This document shows, piece by piece, positions 55,513-64,000 of a DNA stretch of 64,000 nucleotides. Each line of letters starts with the position of its first letter. Position 1 is the stretch's first letter. The notes beneath the pieces were generated by a model, which was not told the DNA's origin, did no database searches, and worked only from the letters and a program-made list of their open reading frames with translations. The position numbers were made by a program, and so were the translations under genes. Location: the NCBI GenBank assembly GCA_028710565.1, contig JAQTTV010000007.1, positions 62,001 to 126,000 of the forward strand, in the 5' to 3' direction. This stretch comes from Gallionella sp. GTDB taxonomy: Bacteria > Pseudomonadota > Gammaproteobacteria > Burkholderiales > Gallionellaceae.

Positions 55513-56787
55513 ATGGACGATATTTCATTAGGTGGTTTGCTAGGTATTTTGTTTGTGGTATTGATACTCAGCGGTTGGTTCTCAGCTTCTGAAACCAGCA
55601 TGATGGCGATCAATCGCCACCGTTTAAATGCGCTGGTGCGTAAGGGCAATAAAAGCGCGAAACTCACCGCCCATTTGCTCAGCAAAATCGACAAGTTGCT
55701 GGGTTCGATTCTTTTTGGCAACACCTTGCTCAATGTCGCAGCGGCGGCAGTCACCAATATATTTGTTCTACGAGTGTTTGGCGCGAGTGATTTAGCAATT
55801 CTTTTCGGCACACTGACCATTACCTTTATCTTATTGGTGGTCAGTGAAATCATGCCCAAGATTATTGCAGCCAGTCATCCTGAGCGAGTTGCGCTGGCTT
55901 CTAGTTATCTATTGGCACCGCTGGTCACGTTGTTTCATCCTGTGGTTTTCGTGGCGACGCTATTGGTCAATAGCCTATTATGGCTGTTTCGCATCAAGGT
56001 GCAAACCGATCAAAGTAAGCAAAAAATTACGCTAGAAGAGTTGCGAGGATTGGTGCTGGAAGCTGAGCACTTTTTGCCACGCAGGCACCAAAAAATGTTG
56101 TTGAACTTGGTGGATTTGGAACGTATCACGGTCAATGACGTGATGATTCCGCGCATGCAAATTGAAGCACTCAACATCAATTCAGATCCAGAGCAGTTGC
56201 GCCAGCAAATCATTACCTGTCATCACGTACTCTTGCCTGTGTACGCAGATACGCTGGATAACATCATCGGGGTGTTGCACATTAAGCGCACTTTAGCGTT
56301 GCTACAGGAAGAAACGCTGGATTTGGAACTGTTGCAAACCTTGCTGCTGGAGCCTTATTTCACCCCATCCGAAACCCCCTTGCTAAGTCAATTGCAGCAT
56401 TTTCAAGAACGGCGGATGCGGTTGGGCTTGGTGGTCGATGAATATGGCGAGCTGCTGGGCTTGGTGACCTTGGAAAATATTTTGGAAGAAATCGTGGGCG
56501 AATTTACCACGCAATCTCCGACACAAACTGGACGATTTTTACGTCAAGAAGATGGTAGTTTGTTGTTGGAAGGGAGTAATAGTCTGCGCGAATTGAACCG
56601 AAAATTTGGTTTTCAGTTTCCATTGAGTGGTGCCAAAACGCTGAATGGACTGATTTTGGAGCATCTGCAAGATATACCTGAGGCAGGAACGAGCTTGAAA
56701 ATTGCCAATCACCCGATTGAAATTATCCAAACACAAGGGCGGATTGTGAAAGTCGTGCGCATCTTCCCTGCACATCAAACAGTTTGA
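55513..56787 (+). CDS. HlyC/CorC (CNNM) family membrane protein with CBS domains
   Basis: A 424-residue protein. A DUF21 membrane domain comes first (GILFVVLILSGWFSASETSMMAINRHRL, FGNTLLNVAAAAVTN, VSEIMPKIIAASHPERVA). Two CBS domains follow (VNDVMIPRMQIEALNINSD, VDEYGELLGLVTLENILEEIVGEF) and then a small CorC/HlyC transporter-associated domain. Relatives export magnesium or cobalt. Co-transcription with lgt is likely. Confidence 0.93.
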   Translation: MDDISLGGLLGILFVVLILSGWFSASETSMMAINRHRLNALVRKGNKSAKLTAHLLSKIDKLLGSILFGNTLLNVAAAAVTNIFVLRVFGASDLAILFGTLTITFILLVVSEIMPKIIAASHPERVALASSYLLAPLVTLFHPVVFVATLLVNSLLWLFRIKVQTDQSKQKITLEELRGLVLEAEHFLPRRHQKMLLNLVDLERITVNDVMIPRMQIEALNINSDPEQLRQQIITCHHVLLPVYADTLDNIIGVLHIKRTLALLQEETLDLELLQTLLLEPYFTPSETPLLSQLQHFQERRMRLGLVVDEYGELLGLVTLENILEEIVGEFTTQSPTQTGRFLRQEDGSLLLEGSNSLRELNRKFGFQFPLSGAKTLNGLILEHLQDIPEAGTSLKIANHPIEIIQTQGRIVKVVRIFPAHQTV

Positions 56788-56812
56788 TGCGCGGGGATTG
56801 TATGTGCGCCTC

Positions 56813-58464
<1,652 letters not shown>

Positions 58465-58655
58465 ACTCTTTGAATAAGGTTAATGGTAAACTTCCAAAAG
58501 TTTATCATCATTGTCCTTGTGGCAGGTTAAATGACGCAATATTGATGTTTATTTGGGTTGTCAATGTGCGTGTCACGGCACGCGCTTAAGCTCTTCTTGG
58601 TAGCTTTGAATTTTGCGTGTGTCCCGTGTTATGTGGCACTTTTTTGGAGAGTGTG

Positions 58656-59450
58656 ATGTGTGTTCGTCCTGCCTGCTGGTTCTTGTATGGTGTGGGTCTA
58701 ACTCTGCTGACTTCAGCATGGGGTGGTAATCAAGTCACGCTCGGATTGCAGAACCAGAACTCAGACGCGACTGATGTAAACGTGCCGCTTGATGTTAACC
58801 CACAGCATCGTGTTGAAAAAATAAAATTATTGGCAGATCGTCCCCTTTGGGCACCGCCCAAATTAAATCCTTTTTCTAAGGCAGTTCATGCTGAGAAAAT
58901 TACTATTGAGCCTGTTGCTAATGCGGCGAATAAACAGTCAATGTTCCAGCCGTTTTCTTTTGCGTATTTATTTGTGGGTCGGCTTCGGGCGGAGGAAAAA
59001 GATGCGGTCTTCCTCTCAAAAGACAATCGGATTCTCACTGTTTCTGTCGGAGATGTGTTGGAAAACATCTATCGCATAGAAAAGTTCGATGCTACATCGA
59101 TAGTCGTAACCTATTTGCCAGAGCAGAGAAAGGTTGTTATACCTTTTGATTCTTTAGGTGAGAAGTCACCAGCTAAGCCTACCACTATGTTGTCTCAAAT
59201 GGATGTTCCGCTTGCCTCAACGACACAAGCGTCTCCCATGGTCGTGACTGGGGAAAATAATGCTCAGGTAAGTGAGGATATGAAACAAATACTCCATCCA
59301 TCACTCCCACCTGAAGGTGATGCATTCAAAATGATGGGGGCATCACAACCGTTACCAGGGGATGAAATGCAGGTGACACCTCCAGTACAAGACGCATTAA
59401 CCCTGCCGTCGTCATCCGTTCCTGCAATGCCACAATCAGAGAGGCAATAA
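58656..59450 (+). CDS. GspC/PilP-like secretion system protein
   Basis: A 264-residue protein with an N-terminal hydrophobic segment (CWFLYGVGLTLLTSAWGG), either a signal peptide or membrane anchor. The middle region FSFAYLFVGRLRAEEKDAVFLSKDNRILTVSVGDVLENIYRIEKFDATSIVVTYLPEQRKVVIPF looks like the homology domain of GspC or PilP. A Pro/Ser/Thr-rich tail follows. The ATG at 58656 is behind GGAGAGTGTG. It overlaps gspG by one base and so belongs to the secretion operon. Confidence 0.7.
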   Translation: MCVRPACWFLYGVGLTLLTSAWGGNQVTLGLQNQNSDATDVNVPLDVNPQHRVEKIKLLADRPLWAPPKLNPFSKAVHAEKITIEPVANAANKQSMFQPFSFAYLFVGRLRAEEKDAVFLSKDNRILTVSVGDVLENIYRIEKFDATSIVVTYLPEQRKVVIPFDSLGEKSPAKPTTMLSQMDVPLASTTQASPMVVTGENNAQVSEDMKQILHPSLPPEGDAFKMMGASQPLPGDEMQVTPPVQDALTLPSSSVPAMPQSERQ

Positions 59451-59881
59451 TGAGAAAGTTTAGAGTCGTCGTACTAAAAAATATGCGTGGTTTTACACTG
59501 CTTGAGTTGCTTGTGGTGGTGATTATCATCGGAGTATTGGCGGGTTTGGTAGGCCCCAAAGTATTTTCATCAATTGGAAAATCGAAAGTGAGTGCCGCGC
59601 GCGACCAAATTGATTCATTGGGTAAAGCTATAGACCGTTATTTCCTAGATACTGGACACTATCCCGTAAATGAAGTGGGGTTGGATGCGTTAATAACCCG
59701 CCCAACAAATGAGAAAAAATGGGATGGGCCGTATTTGAAGAAAGCGGTACCTCTCGATCCGTGGGGAAACCCCTATCATTATCAGTCACCAGGCTCACAT
59801 GGTGACTATGATTTATATACTTATGGTTTAGATGGTCAGCTTGGTGGTGAGGGCGAGGCCATTGATATTACGAACTGGTAG
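59450..59881 (+). CDS. gspG: Type II secretion major pseudopilin GspG
   Basis: A 143-residue pseudopilin. The leader ends MRG and the mature helix begins FTLLELLVVVIIIGVLAGLVGPKVF, with glutamate 5. GSSIGKSKV...AIDRYFLDTGHYPVNEVGLDALITRP and the C-terminal PLDPWGNPYHYQSPGSHGDYDLYTYGLDGQLGGEGEAIDITNW are the calcium-binding GspG fold. It is the main subunit of the periplasmic pseudopilus. Confidence 0.95.
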   Translation: MRKFRVVVLKNMRGFTLLELLVVVIIIGVLAGLVGPKVFSSIGKSKVSAARDQIDSLGKAIDRYFLDTGHYPVNEVGLDALITRPTNEKKWDGPYLKKAVPLDPWGNPYHYQSPGSHGDYDLYTYGLDGQLGGEGEAIDITNW

Positions 59882-59884
59882 GTT

Positions 59885-61072
59885 GTGCACCACTACACTG
59901 TAAAAGTGCTGCGGGCAGGGCGGCAGGTTGTTTCGTTAGAGTATGTCGCTCTGGACGAGCTTCATGCTGCTGCTCAAGCGCGCAGAGATGGTTTTGAAGT
60001 GTTATTGGTGCGTGTTAAGTCATGGCAGTTCTCAAAAGTTAGAAAACAAACTTTCCCTCTACTCTCATTTAGTCAAGAGTTGCGCACTTTGGTTGATGCA
60101 GGTATCCCATTGCTTGAAGCGTTGCGTACTTTAGCTGAGAAAGAGCGCAGTCATGCCGTTAAACGCGTACTGGATACGCTGGTGGAAGTTGTCAATGAAG
60201 GGCGGCGGTTTTCTTCTGCGCTGGAACAATTTCCCGACGTGTTCCCGCAGCTTTTTGTTGCCACCATCAGTGCCAGTGAAGAAACAGGGGATATGAGTCC
60301 AGCCTTGCTGCGCTATGTCATCTACCAAGAGCAACTTAACGAAATAAAAAAGAAGGTGTTCAATGCCCTTATTTATCCAGTCCTGCTGTTCGTTGTGGGT
60401 GGATTGGTCAGTTTGTTTCTTTTGTTATATGTGGTGCCAAAATTTGCACAAATTTACGAGGATCATCGGGGAGCCCTCTCTTGGTCTTCACTGCTACTTG
60501 TGGAGTGGTCGAAGCTGCTGACAGAGTATAGTTATTTGCCCGCAGTACTCATATTGGGTTGTGCAATGAGCTTGTTTTATATTATCCGCTCGTCTAGATT
60601 TCACCGCTTTTTTGCGGACGTCATCAGGAAAATTCCCGCAGTAGGCGAACGCTTGCACTTGTATCAACTCACTCGATTTTATCGTACGGTCGGCATGCTA
60701 TTGCGTAGTGGCATACCTTTGGTTGATGCTTTTGAAATGAGTGCTGGCATTTTGCAAACTGATTTGCGCCCTAAATTGGCGCAAGTAGTGCTGGAGATAC
60801 GTCAAGGTTTCGGTGTTACACACTCGTTAGAAAAGCAGCACTTGACCACGCCCGTGGTGTTGAGGATGCTGTCCGTAGGTGAACGTAGTGGCAATATGGG
60901 TGAGATGATGGAGCGAGCCGCAGATTTTCATGATGAAGAAATTGCTCGTTGGTTAGAATGGTTTTCTCGGCTCTTCGAGCCGTTGCTCATGTTGGTTATT
61001 GGGGTATTTATCGGGGCAATCGTGGTGGCCATGTATTTGCCTATATTTGAACTCATCGGCGATGCGAATTGA
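59885..61072 (+). CDS. gspF: Type II secretion inner-membrane protein GspF
   Basis: A 395-residue platform protein. Two GspF domains (about 60-185 and 265-385) carry FSQELRTLVDAGIPLLEALRTLAEKE and LTRFYRTVGMLLRSGIPLVDAFEMSA. Three helices are visible (ALIYPVLLFVVGGLVSLFLLLYVVP, AVLILGCAMSLFYI, LLMLVIGVFIGAIVVAMYLPIFEL). The start is a GTG at 59885, three bases after gspG. It works with GspE and the pseudopilus. Confidence 0.93.
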   Translation: MHHYTVKVLRAGRQVVSLEYVALDELHAAAQARRDGFEVLLVRVKSWQFSKVRKQTFPLLSFSQELRTLVDAGIPLLEALRTLAEKERSHAVKRVLDTLVEVVNEGRRFSSALEQFPDVFPQLFVATISASEETGDMSPALLRYVIYQEQLNEIKKKVFNALIYPVLLFVVGGLVSLFLLLYVVPKFAQIYEDHRGALSWSSLLLVEWSKLLTEYSYLPAVLILGCAMSLFYIIRSSRFHRFFADVIRKIPAVGERLHLYQLTRFYRTVGMLLRSGIPLVDAFEMSAGILQTDLRPKLAQVVLEIRQGFGVTHSLEKQHLTTPVVLRMLSVGERSGNMGEMMERAADFHDEEIARWLEWFSRLFEPLLMLVIGVFIGAIVVAMYLPIFELIGDAN

Positions 61073-61084
61073 CTCGATAAAATT

Positions 61085-62755
61085 ATGAACGAAATCATTT
61101 TAAACTCCTTGATTCGTATGTCTAGTGAAGAAGCACAACATTCAGGTGAGCGATGTGTTGATGTGTTGGAGAAGAAGCTACAGCTCTCTCCAGATGTCTT
61201 TATTCAGCGACTCGGAGACACATTACATTACCAAGTTGCCGAAAGATCTGAACTTTTCAAGCTAGACGCGGACTTTGACGTGCTTCAGTACGATGAGGCC
61301 GCGCGACATTTTTGTGTCGCAGCACGTGATCCAGCGGGTTGTTTGAAGTTGCTGTTTGATGACCCATTTTCGCTTGAATTAGAACACTGGATAAACGAAA
61401 AGATCACGTCTAAATTTGTTTGGGTATTGGTGCATCGTACTGATTTGACGGCATTTTTAGCTAGATATGAACAGGCAATGAGAGCCGCAGATGCGGCGAA
61501 CACTTCTCTTCATCTTCATGTTAAAGCAGAGGACGGGTTAGAAGACCTGTCTCTAAGATCGGTTGCTCAGGAAAATAGTGAAGCCGTGAAGTTAGTCCGT
61601 AGCACATTGCGCGAAGCACTCAACATGGGTGTGAGCGATATTCATTTCGAGAATGCACCGAGTGGCATGTCAATAAAGTTTCGTTTGGACGGCATGTTGT
61701 TACCAGATCGAACGGTTCAGGATAAAGCCTTGGCTGAACAAGCGGTATCTCGTATCAAGGTGCTCGCTCAACTCGATATTACTGAGCGGCGAGTGCCTCA
61801 GGATGGGCGATTCAAAGCGCATGAAGGTGAGCGCGAAGTTGATTTTCGGGTCTCAGTGATGCCAGGCATTCATGGCGAGGATGTTGTTCTACGTATTCTG
61901 GACAAGCAAGCATTACGTGATCAAATGCACGCGTTGAACCTAGAATCGCTAGGTTTTCGTACTCATGAAATTGAGCTGTTACGTCGTATGGCGAGCGAAC
62001 CTTATGGCATGTTTCTCGCCACAGGTCCAACTGGAAGTGGCAAAACCACCACACTGTATGCGGCGATTTCAGAAGTGAACCACGGCAACGAAAAAATTAT
62101 TACGATTGAAGATCCTGTTGAGTATCAATTGGCAGGTGTTTTGCAAATTCCTGTAAATGAAAAAAAAGGATTGGGTTTTGCGCGTGGGTTACGTTCTATT
62201 TTGCGTCATGATCCAGATAAGATCATGGTTGGTGAGATTCGTGATGCAGAAACAGCCAACATTGCCGTTCAATCGGCATTGACTGGGCATTTGGTATTCA
62301 CGACCGTTCACGCCAACAATGTTTTTGATGTGATTGGGCGTTTTATGTATATGAATGTGGATTTCTATAGTTTTGTTTCGGCACTCAATGGTGTCTTGGC
62401 GCAACGCCTAGTACGTATGGTTTGTCCACATTGTGTCGTGCCTTACCAACCTGATGAAAAGCTCATTAAGGCATCAGGTTTAAATCCTCAAGAGGTGGGG
62501 ACTTTTAATTTTGTCATTGGGCAAGGGTGCGGTCATTGTCGTGGTTCAGGTTACAAGGGTAGAAAAGTGATCGCAGAAATTTTAGTGTTGACCGACGAAC
62601 TGCGAGAAATGATTACCAGCCGACAACCTGTGCGAACCATCAAGGAAGCTGCTCGCCTCAACGGGACGCGCTTTCTGAGAGATGCAGCCATGGATGCGGT
62701 GCAGCGTGGAGAAACCACCTTACAGGAGATCAATCGTGTCACATTTGTGGTCTGA
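61085..62755 (+). CDS. gspE: Type II secretion ATPase GspE
   Basis: A 556-residue secretion ATPase. An N-terminal domain of about 170 residues is followed by the core: SDIHFENAPSGMSIKFRLDG, Walker A GPTGSGKTTTLYA (near 317), Asp box IITIEDPVEYQL, Walker B IMVGEIRDAETA and His box TVHANN. A C-terminal zinc-binding module has CPHC and CGHC. It powers assembly of the pseudopilus. Next is gene 62736, which overlaps by 20 bases. Confidence 0.94.
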   Translation: MNEIILNSLIRMSSEEAQHSGERCVDVLEKKLQLSPDVFIQRLGDTLHYQVAERSELFKLDADFDVLQYDEAARHFCVAARDPAGCLKLLFDDPFSLELEHWINEKITSKFVWVLVHRTDLTAFLARYEQAMRAADAANTSLHLHVKAEDGLEDLSLRSVAQENSEAVKLVRSTLREALNMGVSDIHFENAPSGMSIKFRLDGMLLPDRTVQDKALAEQAVSRIKVLAQLDITERRVPQDGRFKAHEGEREVDFRVSVMPGIHGEDVVLRILDKQALRDQMHALNLESLGFRTHEIELLRRMASEPYGMFLATGPTGSGKTTTLYAAISEVNHGNEKIITIEDPVEYQLAGVLQIPVNEKKGLGFARGLRSILRHDPDKIMVGEIRDAETANIAVQSALTGHLVFTTVHANNVFDVIGRFMYMNVDFYSFVSALNGVLAQRLVRMVCPHCVVPYQPDEKLIKASGLNPQEVGTFNFVIGQGCGHCRGSGYKGRKVIAEILVLTDELREMITSRQPVRTIKEAARLNGTRFLRDAAMDAVQRGETTLQEINRVTFVV

Positions 62756-63545
62756 GCGACTGCACATTGCACTCCTGTCCGATTGCCTTGTTTGGGTGAT
62801 AAAGGCGCGTGGCTGGAAAAACGGTATTCGCGCCCAAGGAAGTATACCCATTGCCATGTCAGAGCAGGGGGTTCGTTGGCAAGAGGCAATGGCTGTTTTG
62901 TTGCGTGAATTACCTCGCTTGCCCATCTCGCGTGGCAAGGTGTCTATCGTGCTATCCAATACCTTTGTGCGTTATCTCATCATAAACTGCGATGTGGCGT
63001 TGGCCGATCATGAAGAGCGACTTGCTCTCGCTAAACACGATTTCCAAAAAATACACGGTGTTGTGGTAGAAAACTGGGAAATATGCATTGCTGCTGGCGG
63101 GAAGAATTATCTCGCGGTTGCGCTTGATCGAGAGCTGCTCGTGCAATTGCGTGACTGTTTTGCAGTAGGGAAAATCAAACTGATCAGTGTGCAACCCTAT
63201 GCGGTGGCATCATTGAATCACTGGGCAAAGCATTTAGATGAAAAAATAGCAACGGGGTTTTTTCTGGCGGAATCACATAGCTACAGTTATTTTTGTATTC
63301 AAGCGGGGAAGTTGGCGTTTTTCCATACTGGACATTTGGACGCTGAACCAATGGAAACCTATCGACGTGTAGTTCAACGTGCGATTTTACGCTCAGGGGT
63401 TGAAATACAGGACGAATGGCTCGCTCCTTCTTCCCTTTCTGTATTGAAAGGCGAAGCTGCGCAAACCATGGCTCTCCCCTCAGATGAAGCCTTGCGTACT
63501 TCAGCGCAATTGAACTATCTTGTTGAGTTGTTGGGGGCGATGTAA
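62736..63545 (+). CDS. PilM/GspL-like assembly protein
   Basis: A 269-residue protein lacking transmembrane helices. The start GTG at 62736 is behind ACAGGAGATC and lies inside the end of gspE. It resembles the actin-like cytoplasmic part of PilM or GspL: RLHIALLSDCLVWVIKARGW near the start, VSIVLSNTFVRYLIINCDVAL, and ISVQPYAVASLNHWAKH. No ATPase loop is obvious. It is probably a platform partner for the next gene, as PilM is for PilN. Confidence 0.65.
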   Translation: MSHLWSERLHIALLSDCLVWVIKARGWKNGIRAQGSIPIAMSEQGVRWQEAMAVLLRELPRLPISRGKVSIVLSNTFVRYLIINCDVALADHEERLALAKHDFQKIHGVVVENWEICIAAGGKNYLAVALDRELLVQLRDCFAVGKIKLISVQPYAVASLNHWAKHLDEKIATGFFLAESHSYSYFCIQAGKLAFFHTGHLDAEPMETYRRVVQRAILRSGVEIQDEWLAPSSLSVLKGEAAQTMALPSDEALRTSAQLNYLVELLGAM

Positions 63546-64000
63546 TGAAAAAAATTGATATTGATTTTCATCGTAGCGCGAACAAAAAATCTTTACTGGG
63601 CTTGATCGTGTTGCTGTGTGGTCTCCTTTCTGGGATATTTGTGCTGTCGATGCGACATGATTTAAGTGAGAAACTTGCAGAGATTGAATCGACGGGGATC
63701 AAGAAACATCGGCCAAACGGTCATCAACATGCCGAGGATGGCAGCGTATTGCAAGATGCTGCCAACCAGCTCTCTTTGCCTTGGGGTAGTTTATTTGCCT
63801 TAATCGAAGAGTTGTCCTCTGATGATATTTTGATACAAAATTTAGAGGGGGACGGGCACAGTCGCACTATAAAAATAGTCGCACAAGCTCCCCACGCAGA
63901 AGCGATGCTTGACTATCTTGAACGGCTCAAAAGCAGTGACAAATTTTCAGTTAAATGGCGATTATTAAGTCATCACAAAGATGAAAATGGTGCGTTGAAT
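63545..64000 (+). CDS. PilN/GspM-like assembly protein, cut by the window edge
   Basis: Translation from ATG 63545 (one base overlap with the previous gene) runs open to the end, 152 codons. It begins MKKIDIDFHRSANKKS, then has one membrane helix (LLGLIVLLCGLLSGIFVLSM) and a periplasmic region (WGSLFALIEELSSDDILIQNLEGDGHSRTIKIVAQAPHAEAMLDYLERLKSS). The layout is typical of PilN or GspM/GspL periplasmic domains. Its 3' end is missing. Confidence 0.7.
   Translation, partial: MKKIDIDFHRSANKKSLLGLIVLLCGLLSGIFVLSMRHDLSEKLAEIESTGIKKHRPNGHQHAEDGSVLQDAANQLSLPWGSLFALIEELSSDDILIQNLEGDGHSRTIKIVAQAPHAEAMLDYLERLKSSDKFSVKWRLLSHHKDENGALN

Overview
The window is chromosomal DNA of a Gram-negative bacterium, most likely a gammaproteobacterium. 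Supporting signs are the pilG-pilH-pilI-pilJ-chpA twitching cluster, a YajR-type transporter gene next to ssb, the amgK-murU peptidoglycan recycling pair, the ilvB-ilvH-ilvC-psd-pssA order and RNase P RNA of the bacterial A type. A Thiotrichales (Beggiatoa/Thiothrix-like) origin is a guess. It rests on a TAACGAC heptamer repeat family, which recalls the TAACTGA repeats known from marine Beggiatoaceae, and on a long NapA of the kind found in Campylobacterota. No rRNA or tRNA gene was seen to settle this.

Layout. 0-7 kb: a partial type IV pilin, a PolB-like exonuclease, a VanZ-like protein, ssb and an MFS transporter, two secreted unknowns, a second pilin, a 148-bp inverted-repeat element and an AlgR-like regulator. 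7.2-14.2 kb: rnpB, the phosphoketolase-acetate kinase pair, and clpB behind a heat-shock-type promoter. 14.2-22.5 kb is an accessory region. It holds four type II toxin-antitoxin pairs, an RlmN-like methyltransferase whose reading frame carries repeat-derived insertions, broken nucleotidyltransferase and DUF1016 genes with a hexanucleotide microsatellite, an integron-type attC site with cassette-like genes, and palindromic repeats. 22.5-30.6 kb: a GH19 lysin with a secreted partner, gloA, a Nudix/winged-helix pseudogene split by the second copy of the 148-bp element, an SPFH protein with an NAD-kinase-like protein, DUF2145, OsmC, a third pilin and grxD.

30.6-41 kb is metabolic: napAB, uppP, a low-molecular-weight tyrosine phosphatase, a PCuAC copper chaperone, branched-chain amino acid synthesis (ilvBHC) and phosphatidylethanolamine synthesis (psd, pssA). 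41.2-51.6 kb is the complete Pil-Chp chemosensory core, ending in a 2337-residue ChpA with 54-residue tandem repeats. 51.6-58.5 kb holds a mutarotase, ilvD, lgt, a CorC/CNNM-type protein, murU and amgK. 58.6-64 kb is a compact type II secretion-like operon (GspC/PilP-like, GspG, GspF, GspE, PilM/GspL-like, PilN/GspM-like) that runs off the right edge.

The strongest functional theme is surface motility and secretion. Three separated pilin genes each carry a sigma-54-type -24/-12 promoter, alongside an AlgR-like regulator, the Pil-Chp pathway and the secretion operon. The most unusual observations are a MITE-like element whose insertion into a Nudix regulator gene can be undone on paper to restore the reading frame, repeat sequences translated inside an RNA methyltransferase, the ChpA repeat expansion, and a small integron-like cassette remnant without an integrase. 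All functional statements come from reading the sequence and remembered family knowledge; no database search was run.
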